The notes beneath the pieces were generated by a model, which searched no databases, was not told the DNA's origin, and was given only the letters and a program-made list of their open reading frames with translations. A program made the translations under genes and the position numbers. A stretch of DNA of 64,000 nt. Origin: Pseudomonadota bacterium. GTDB taxonomy: Bacteria; Pseudomonadota; Gammaproteobacteria; Burkholderiales; Rhodocyclaceae. Each line of letters starts with the position of its first letter. Position 1 is the stretch's first letter. Below are positions 8,825 to 16,300 of the stretch, one piece after another. The DNA lies in assembly GCA_018241685.1 (NCBI GenBank), contig JAFEDJ010000054.1, positions 1 through 64,000 on the forward strand, read 5' to 3'.

Positions 8825-10408
8825 TCAAACCTGGAAACGTTCGATCTTGCCTTTCAGTCCGTGGGCAATGAGTTCCAGTTGATCAGCTGTTTCCGCCGTG
8901 CCCCGCATGGTTGAAGAGGTTTCCTCAACCATCTGGGCAATGGTCTCGACACGTTGGGCGATCGAGGTGCTCGCCGAGCTCTGTTCCCGGGTGGCATTGG
9001 CCACTTCGCGGATGCGTCCCAGGGTACGGCCAGCCCCGACTTCAATGGCACGCAGGGAATCGGAGGCTGAACCGGCCAGTTCGACACCTTGTTCGACCTC
9101 CGGTAGTGCGGAGTTCATGGCCGAGACGGCGCCGATGGTGTCCTTCTGAATGCCGACGATCATCTGCTCGATCTCGATGGTCGCCGATGATGTTCGTTCG
9201 GCGAGCTTGCGGACTTCGTCTGCCACCACGGCAAAGCCACGTCCCTGCTCACCGGCGCGGGCCGCCTCGATGGCGGCATTGAGGGCCAGCAAATTGGTCT
9301 GCCCGGCAATGTCCTTGATGACGTTGGCGATGGACGAAACCTGCTTGGTCCGATCTTCCAGTTCGTGAATCTGCCGGGCGGCTTCGGCAACCGTCGCCGC
9401 AATCTTCTGAATGGCAATGGTCGCCTGTTCGACCCGCTGGCTGCCTTCGGCGGCTTCTGTCATTGCAGCAAGCGAATCCTGTTCGGTATCGCTGGCGCTT
9501 GCCGAAATGTGGTTGGAACTGACGGTCAGTTCTTCAATGGCTGCAGCCATGGCAGATGTTGCATCGGCCTGGTGTTCGGCAGCGAGGCTGACTTCCCGGG
9601 AGGCGACGCTGATCCGTTCCGCGTTTTGTACCACGTCGTTGGCACCCGTGTTGATCTCCTTGACCAACTCTCGCAACGCGCTGACCATCGAGCCAAGGGC
9701 GGTCATTAACATCCCCGCTTCATCGTTGCCTCTAGCCTCAATTTCTTCAGTCAAATCACCGCTGGCGACCCGTTGGGCAGCAGCGATCGCCGTTGCTAAC
9801 GGCTGCAAGGTGCGTTGCCGCAAGCTGATTGCGGTGGCCATCAGAATCGCTGCGCCGATGAGCGAAAGAATGGAGACCGTGATCTTGATGAAACGCGCTG
9901 CGTCCGACGTCAGGGGCGCGAATTGAATCGAGTTCTCGAGAATGGCGTTCATTCCCGGACGTAACTGCACGGCCAGTTCTCTTGGCATTGCTCCCGCTTT
10001 GACCGAATAGGCTGCAAGGACGCCTTCCATGCCTTCGACATCGCTGATGTCCTTTTTTGGCAGATCGATCAAGGGGCCGAAACCTAACGCGCGGAATAGA
10101 AACTGTTCAAAGGCAAAGATCTCGTTGTCGGCTTCAACAGCGGTCTTACGTGTCTGCTTCAATTGATCGGCGATGTCCTCGATACGCGTATTGCCAGCGT
10201 TCTTCGCTTCGTTCTCAACGTTGGCGAGTGCCGCATCGATACGCAGCGCCAGTTCCATGTGATTGCGCTCAAGAAAATGGAATGTCGCCGCCTTGCCCAT
10301 GAGGCGCACTCCATACAGCGATGTCACGATAACAACAGCAATCGTTCCCAGCGCAATCGAAAAACGCTTCCGCAGCGTCCAACCGCCGGCCGAGGTATTT
10401 GAAGTCAT
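8825..10408 (-). CDS. methyl-accepting chemotaxis protein
   Basis: A 527-residue transmembrane receptor. TM1 is about 13-35, a periplasmic helical ligand domain of about 145 residues follows, TM2 is about 183-205, then HAMP, then the cytoplasmic signalling domain with the classic tip (AGQTNLLALNAAIEAARAG, QGRGFAVVADEVRKLAERT). The ligand domain resembles the small four-helix-bundle type by size; the ligand is unknown. There is no CheB/R-binding pentapeptide at the C-terminus (it ends KIERFQV). The ATG follows a strong purine-rich ribosome site (GGGAGGGGGGAA). The hybrid kinase lies 34 bases downstream, so the two are probably cotranscribed. Confidence 0.95.
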   Translation of the reverse strand: MTSNTSAGGWTLRKRFSIALGTIAVVIVTSLYGVRLMGKAATFHFLERNHMELALRIDAALANVENEAKNAGNTRIEDIADQLKQTRKTAVEADNEIFAFEQFLFRALGFGPLIDLPKKDISDVEGMEGVLAAYSVKAGAMPRELAVQLRPGMNAILENSIQFAPLTSDAARFIKITVSILSLIGAAILMATAISLRQRTLQPLATAIAAAQRVASGDLTEEIEARGNDEAGMLMTALGSMVSALRELVKEINTGANDVVQNAERISVASREVSLAAEHQADATSAMAAAIEELTVSSNHISASASDTEQDSLAAMTEAAEGSQRVEQATIAIQKIAATVAEAARQIHELEDRTKQVSSIANVIKDIAGQTNLLALNAAIEAARAGEQGRGFAVVADEVRKLAERTSSATIEIEQMIVGIQKDTIGAVSAMNSALPEVEQGVELAGSASDSLRAIEVGAGRTLGRIREVANATREQSSASTSIAQRVETIAQMVEETSSTMRGTAETADQLELIAHGLKGKIERFQV

Positions 10409-10842
10409 TTCCCCCCTCCCATCTCACACAACGACAAATCGCCAGAAATTGGCAATTGTTTTTATGGTCTGCCATTCGCCAAGTACTGCATGGCAACGGC
10501 CCTTGACTAATCTGCCTGCTGTGTGCCCAACGATAATTTCATTCGCCGAGGGGTCAAAGAATCAAGTCTTCGCCGGAATCGACCTCGGTGACTGAGACAT
10601 CAGCCACTCGGCTACGGCGCCTGAACGTTCAGCCCCCTGATCTTCTCTTCGTCAAATCCATTGAGCCAATCAACGCCCTCGCCTCACGCGGAAATTTATC
10701 CGGGATGGACAAAGAAACAGTAACAACTTGAAGCACGGCTCCGCTTACTTTCGATCAGAGCTTATCGAACTGGACGAGCAGTGGATATCTACCAAAACCG
10801 GTAAATACTTACCGGAAAGATGGTAGTGCATCGCTATTCACA
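10409..10842. other. 434-base intergenic region upstream of the chemoreceptor
   Basis: No coding region is supported here. The part nearest 10409 must hold the promoter and leader of the chemoreceptor-kinase pair. The end nearest 10842 holds a hairpin downstream of the LuxR-type gene (see 10789-10826). I saw no RNA gene. Confidence 0.5.
10789..10826 (-). terminator. nested inverted repeat, probable terminator of the PAS-LuxR gene
   Basis: Read on the minus strand, 17 bases after the stop at 10843, CTACCA is followed by CCGGTAA, a four-base loop and TTACCGG, then TTTTGGTAG. The inner stem is a perfect 7-bp repeat followed by four T; the outer CTACCA/TGGTAG arms extend it past a small internal loop. 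It could act as an intrinsic terminator or as an operator; the T run is short. Confidence 0.5.
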
Positions 10843-12066
10843 TCACAAAGTAACGATGTTGTTCTTGAAAGCGTAACGAATCAGTTCGGCTTTGTTCTTC
10901 AGCCCCAGCTTGCGCATCAAGTTGCGCCGGTGCGTTGCCGCCGTTCCGACCGAGACCCCCAGCGCTTCAGCGATCTGGGACGTGGTTTTTCCTTCTGCTA
11001 TCAACTGAAGCACTTCGCGGTTGCGACCGCTCAAACGAATCTGACCCGGGATCCGCAACGCTCCTGCCCTGGTTCCGGCTCCACCTGCAGATTCGCTTGC
11101 GGGTCCAACGGATTGCCCGTCAAGCCTGGCGATGAGCTCCCCGACTCTGCGGATCAGTTCGCTGCCTTCCGTCGTGAGGCGCTTGCGATTGTTGATGTCT
11201 TGAAGCGTTCCTGTCGCGCGGATCGGCTGGCCGGCTTCGTCATGGGTGATCTTCCCGCGGGACAGAATCCACAGCCAATGTCCGTCCTTGTGTCTCATGC
11301 GAAACTCGGCTTCATAGATGCGCGTTTCGCCCGCCATATGGGTTCGGACCGCCTCGTTAACCACCGGAAGATCATCGGGATGGATAAGGTGCATCCACCC
11401 CTCCATCGTCGGTGCAATCTCATCCAGCTGGTATCCGAGCATGGCGGAATAGCGTTCATCGTAGGCGCACTTTCCACTGGCGATATCCATATCCCATGTT
11501 CCCAATTCGGCACCTGAAAGCGCAAGCTCCAGCAGGTGAAGGCTCTCGGCGAGTTTTATCTCCGACAGCTTGTGTTCCGTGATGTCGCGGATAAACCCTC
11601 GCAACCGAACAGCCTGCCGTCGCGAGCCCTCTCCCTGGAACTCCGCCTGCCCCATGAGTCGGACCCAGCGGATGCTGCCATCTGGTCTTATGATGCGGTG
11701 CTCATCATCTATCCGGCCATCTCCGGTGGGATCGAATACCCGCTCGTACTTCGCCTGTACGCGACCACGGTCGTCCGGATGAATAAAATCCGGAATCATG
11801 TTGTAAGGAGGATCAGGGTAGTCGTCGGGCACGCCGAGAATCTCCCGCATTTCCGGGGACCAGAAGGCCAAGCCATTTTTCAGATCGCGGCTGAAAGCGC
11901 CGAGATTGGTCGCTTGAGCAGCCAGTTTTAAGTACAGCTCGCTCTCATGATGTAGTTCCTCTGATTGCCAGCGCAGCTCCGATACAGCCTGTGTTTCGCC
12001 CTGAGGAATCTTCAATTCACTATTTTGTGAAGGCCGCGCCGCGCCCTCTTCTGACTCGATCGACAT
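10843..12066 (-). CDS. PAS-PAS-LuxR transcriptional regulator
   Basis: About 407 residues from ATG 12066, which has GAGGA seven bases upstream. The frame continues further upstream into the duplicated AraC fragment, so the longer frame is an artefact. Two PAS/PAC domains (each with HPDD and a following DITEHK or DINNRK end) precede a C-terminal LuxR-type HTH: LSGRNREVLQLIAEGKTTSQ, EALGVSVGTAATHRRNLMRK. There is no receiver domain, so it senses through PAS rather than phosphorylation, unless the hybrid kinase acts on it indirectly. It lies upstream of the chemoreceptor and kinase on the same strand and completes the inserted signalling module. Confidence 0.9.
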   Translation of the reverse strand: MSIESEEGAARPSQNSELKIPQGETQAVSELRWQSEELHHESELYLKLAAQATNLGAFSRDLKNGLAFWSPEMREILGVPDDYPDPPYNMIPDFIHPDDRGRVQAKYERVFDPTGDGRIDDEHRIIRPDGSIRWVRLMGQAEFQGEGSRRQAVRLRGFIRDITEHKLSEIKLAESLHLLELALSGAELGTWDMDIASGKCAYDERYSAMLGYQLDEIAPTMEGWMHLIHPDDLPVVNEAVRTHMAGETRIYEAEFRMRHKDGHWLWILSRGKITHDEAGQPIRATGTLQDINNRKRLTTEGSELIRRVGELIARLDGQSVGPASESAGGAGTRAGALRIPGQIRLSGRNREVLQLIAEGKTTSQIAEALGVSVGTAATHRRNLMRKLGLKNKAELIRYAFKNNIVTL

Positions 12067-12126
12067 ACCACCGTCCTCATGATTTCCTCTTGCCGCGCAT
12101 ACTACATGCTGCCTTATTGATTTGAT

Positions 12127-12338
12127 CTTCAGCGGACGCGCCCTGCGCGAATGGCAGGCCCTCGTGCGCACCGAGGTGCATCTTCTTCGCAGCGCGGGAA
12201 CGCTACGAGAACGGCCGCCCCTTCGAATGGGCGGCCCTCGCCCAGGACGAAGGCTTCGCCGATCAGGTCCACATGAGCCGCGAACCCCGCCGCTTCACCG
12301 AGGATGAGTCGTTCTGGATGTATCGGTCGTGGGTGTGA
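12127..12338 (+). pseudogene. 5'-truncated, frameshifted copy of the AraC regulator 3' end
   Basis: The sequence matches the last part of the AraC-type gene at 5698-5944 through the stop codon. It begins inside the HTH region with no start, carries a one-base shift where the intact copy reads GGGCGTCTT (here GGTGCATCTT), and lacks 36 bases (12 codons) between two copies of CCCGCCGC. The deletion is what slippage between those short repeats would give. No functional protein can come from it. It marks the right border of the inserted signalling module. Confidence 0.92.
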
Positions 12339-12448
12339 GGGGCCGGTGATCCGGCCCGTTCCTCCGGATGCCTATCCGACCGGCAACGCCGCAAGGCGCT
12401 GTTTCTCCGCCAGCGCCGTCATCAATTCCCGCGTTTCTGCCGCCAGCA
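12127..12448 (+). repeat. right copy of imperfect direct repeat
   Basis: Direct-orientation partner of 5698-6052. It contains the AraC pseudogene and runs on through the intergenic sequence into the 3' end of the intact small gene at 12372-12653. The two copies lie 6.4 kb apart and enclose the hybrid kinase, chemoreceptor and PAS-LuxR genes. Confidence 0.9.
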
Positions 12449-12653
12449 TGTAGCAGGCCCACAGGTAATGCTCCTGATGCTCATGATCGAGGCGGCGGAA
12501 AGTAATGCCCGCGTTGCCATGGGTCGCCGCCAGCATCGCATGCAACTGCGCGAGGCGGGCCGTGAGCTGATCGGTGACGACCATGGCATTCGCACTGTCG
12601 GCCAATTCGTACAGCGTGTCGGGCGAAGCGGAAAACTGCATCGACGTACTCAT
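12372..12653 (-). CDS. small hypothetical protein
   Basis: 93 residues from ATG 12653, which is preceded by a perfect AAGGAGG eight bases upstream; this is preferred to the in-frame ATG at 12680. The protein is soluble and helical with no signal peptide (MSTSMQFSASPD at the N-terminus, HEHQEHYLWACYMLAAETRE near the C-terminus). It faintly resembles the small DUF3077-type proteins of pseudomonads, but I cannot assign a family. Its last 24 codons are duplicated at 5974-6052, which shows that it lay directly downstream of, and convergent with, the AraC gene before the signalling module arrived. Confidence 0.7.
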   Translation of the reverse strand: MSTSMQFSASPDTLYELADSANAMVVTDQLTARLAQLHAMLAATHGNAGITFRRLDHEHQEHYLWACYMLAAETRELMTALAEKQRLAALPVG

Positions 12654-12845
12654 CGCTCGGCCCTCCTTGCGGAGTGGCAAGCACGAAGCGATGCGGGCGG
12701 TGGGAATGAAGCAGAGGCGTGCAGATCTGCACGCGCTGGAGCTTGAACAGCCATGATGGAACTCCTGGGTAGATGGCTACGCTACGTCACCCCACCCGGC
12801 CCGCCATTGATCATGAAATCAGGGCGCACCAAGGGCGTGACGAAT

Positions 12846-12868
12846 AAAAACGGCCGCAATGCGGCCGG
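12846..12868 (-). terminator. intrinsic terminator, minus strand, without an assigned gene
   Basis: On the minus strand CGGCCGC, a three-base loop and GCGGCCG are followed directly by TTTTTATT. This is a textbook intrinsic terminator. No protein gene lies upstream of it on that strand for at least 480 bases, so it either shields the small gene at 12653 from read-through or ends a short RNA. Confidence 0.75.
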
Positions 12869-12922
12869 ATATCCGCCTGGATTCATCGAGCTGTCAAACC
12901 CGGTCACCACTGTTTAGGCGAC
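12846..12922 (-). ncRNA. possible small RNA ending at the orphan terminator
   Basis: On the minus strand TTGACC (12958-12953) and CATACT (12934-12929), 18 bases apart, resemble -35 and -10 elements. A transcript starting near 12922 would reach the terminator at 12846 after about 77 bases. No family is recognised. The promoter match is only moderate, so this is a hypothesis. Confidence 0.25.
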
Positions 12923-13354
12923 GGCGGGAGTATGGGTGGGGGAAGTTGGCGAGGTCAAGGGGAAGGCGGAGAGCAAGGCACGTGGAGATCGTGCGGCTGC
13001 ATGCGGTAACGGCGCTGGAGGGGTTGTATTAGGCGGTTGCTTATATAGTGGAGCGCACGATCAGGGCCGGTGAGATCAATGTCTGTTACCGACCCAACCC
13101 GGACCTTCGTCCATTCGATGTTTCAAGGGCAGGTAACTGAGTTGAGCAACCGTCCGTGACAACTGCTCACCGACAAGTCCTCGGCCAAAGCCGCCTCTGG
13201 TGCACATCAAAGAATAGGTCTTCATTGTCGCTAATTGCTGACAGTGGCCGGGAAGGTTTGCTGGGTGAAGAAGCGCACAGACGAGGCAACTGTTTGGCAT
13301 GTAAAATTCCTCCGGCAAATTGATTAATTCGGTAATGGGATAAAAGGAAGCACC

Positions 13355-16300
13355 TTGGACATCGAAATTTGGGACGGCGGACTACAAGAACAAGAAATCG
13401 AAGCAATCAATAAGATCAAGGCGGCGTTCGCGGATGCTCTCCCAGCTGGTAAGTTTCAAGGTGGAGGAAACTCCCTACGAGACCAGCTTCAAAACAAGCT
13501 CGGACGTCCCCAAAACCAAACCTGGAAAGGATATGCGGGGTTCAGGTTCGTCGATTCCAAGGGCAAGGAAGGTGAGTTTGATCTAGTTATCGTCACACAC
13601 TGCAACGTCATCATCGTCGAGTTGAAGGATTGGAACCATGAACCCGTAACTGCAAACGGGGATGTCTGGTTCAAGGGCGAGAAGAATATGGGTCGTTCGC
13701 CCGTCGTCGTCACAAGAAACAAAAAATTCTTGCTGGACAACAAGCTTAAACGGCTTTCATCTCGCTTTACCAACAAGAAGTACCTGCCGCGAGTCCATTT
13801 TTTTGTCGTCATGACTGGAAATGCTGATTTTAGTCAGCTTCCTGAGGTCGACCTTCAACACACGATTTCCCTGAAAGAGTTCTTACGGTTCTCGGACAAA
13901 GGTAAGTTCAACGAATACTTCCGCCCGCATCCCGACTCGCAAGTCTTAAATCAAGACATTCCGGTCTTTGACGAGCTATTCTTGAAGGGCAATACAGCAC
14001 CGAAGGCCCTGAAAATCGGAGGATACACAGCAGTCGAGGAAATTTTCGAGCATCCAAATTTTGTATACAAAGAGTATCTGGCAAGCTCGGAAATCTCGAA
14101 GGGTGCCGAGGCTCTGCTGCGGGTCTGGAACTTCAAGAAGCTCCAAGGCAACAAAGCCATTACGCCACAGGGCAGGGCTGAAATCGTTTCTCGCGAGCGG
14201 GAGGTGTTGCAGTTCATCAACCACCAGAATCGCGACCTGTACAACCACTGCCTACGCTCGCTGACAAGCTTCGAAAAGGATGAAGTTACGTCCCAGTACA
14301 GCGAGGTTTATGAGCTTCCTCCTGGGCATGTTAGGTTCAACGAATTCGTGGGCAAATATGGTCAGTCCTTTACCCAGACTGACCGACTGAACCTCACGAA
14401 GCTGCTCATCGCGAAGTTCGGTGACCTGCATGAGATCAAGATTGCCCACCGAGACATTGCAGACCATAGTCTGTGGTTGTCGCCTTCGAAGGAAATTGCT
14501 CTCTCCAATTTCATATCCGCATACCACCAACCGATTGGAACGGTCGGTGATTATCGGAGCAGTCTTTCGGTAGGAGCTGTCGAGGTGAAAGAGATGTTGG
14601 ATGGCTCAACATCGACCCCATTTCAGCAGGACGTGCATGCTCTTGGGCTTGTGGCGTGGCATCTACTGACAGCTCAAAGAATGTCTCCGAAGAGCTTGGA
14701 GAACATTCAGAACGAGATGCTATCAAGCAGTGAATGGTATGCGGACGTTCTTCTTGATGCAGTGACAGGGAGATTCAAGGATGCATCGGCATTCTTCGAT
14801 GCCTTGAAGCGTGCAGAACCGCAGGGCGAGTCGGTACCAACCTTCGACGATTCTGAACTGGAAGCCTATCGCCATCCCATAAATCATACGCGGCAGTTTC
14901 CAGACGAGAGCGAGTTTCTGGTTTCGACTGATGATAAAGAGGTCTATGTCTCAGAGGGAAGGCTCGTCAAAGCTTGGTTGAATGTTGGCAGCAAGGGAGA
15001 TGATCCGGTAAGCAATTTCCGAATCCTTACGTTTTTGAAGCGCTTGGATAAGCTAGCAGCAGTAAATCCCACTTACCTGCCACGAATTCATGAATATGGA
15101 CTCGCGGCAAGGTCCAGCAGCATGTATCTGGTGATCGACGTGATTGATGGGACGACGTGGGCTAATGCTGCAATCAATGACTCCGACAAATTAGGGGTTA
15201 TAGAGAAGCTGACCGATGCTGTCGAGCATCTTCATGGACTCGGGATTTCGCACGGCGACCTTCATCCCCGCAACGTGATGCTGGATAAGGAAAACGGGAA
15301 TGTGTACCTGATAGATATTCCGGATTTTTCCCACAACACTGCCGAAGCGAGAAACCATCGATATAGCCCGGAGAACATCGACGGAAGCTCATCCGAACAG
15401 CGGGATATCTTTGCGGTGCTTCGAATGTCATGCGAATTGCTCGGCTTAGAGTGGGGCGAGGAGTCCAAAGCCTATCCGAGAGTCTCGGATGCGATTCAAT
15501 CGGAATTGAATGACGTCGAATTCGGCTTCAAGGATTTTGGGCGGTTCAAGAAGGCACTAACTTCCGCAGCAGGCGTTCAAGAGCAGAAATTTGTCGAGAT
15601 ACTTCTTAATGGGGTCGATGAGCAGACGACGATTCTTCCCGATAACGGTCATCTCTTCGTCAAGGTTGAAGCCTCCAAGAAGGGTGAGCACGTCCTCTTG
15701 GTCACCTTTGCTGGCATTGGTGGAACCTTCTGCGCCTTCTATGACAAGGAACAATGCTGCTTTGTCGGAGGGTTGCCCCCTCGAATCAGATCTGATGTCA
15801 ATTTCAGAGTGGCAGAGGAAAGCCAATTCGAAATCAGCACGGCGATTCGCATCAAGCCAGGACGACCGGCTCAACTTTCCAGCCTGTCTGAACATCTTCG
15901 CAATGATGACGCGTTTCATCGTGCAATCGAGATGCTTCAGACGGTTTCGACCGGAATTGATGAATCGAGGTTGAGCCAACAACTCAAAGATGTATTCGAA
16001 AGGGCGGCAGCTTCCGTAGGGGAAGACCGTTCCGATATTTCGTTCGATATTTCGACACAGGCACTTTGGCGGGCAATCCTTGCCACGGAGACCGAATCAA
16101 GCCCGAATATCGAGTTGAATGGTGCTTCGATTAAGCCATCGGATACCGATTCTGAATTGATACTTCCTTACGAGGCGGATATCGATCCGCTTGGTGCTTT
16201 CGCAAGCACGGATGAGATCGAGGCTCTTCTTATTGATCAGGATGGAGCGGAGAAAGTCATCGGGGAAGTCTTGCTCAAAAAATCGGCGTTGAATGAAGTT

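Larger units (their letters stand above)
12654..13354. other. 700-base region without a protein gene, left flank of the defence-like island
   Basis: No coding region is convincing. It contains the ribosome site of the small gene at 12653, an orphan minus-strand terminator with a possible short RNA (12846-12922), and lower-GC sequence from about 13030 onward, where the island begins. TCGGCCAAAGCCG at 13181-13193 recurs inverted at 22790-22802 beyond the island. Confidence 0.5.

Noticed and set aside
12067..12171. N-terminal extension of the PAS-LuxR regulator
   Set aside because: The extra 35 codons read backwards through the duplicated AraC fragment; a good ribosome site supports ATG 12066.
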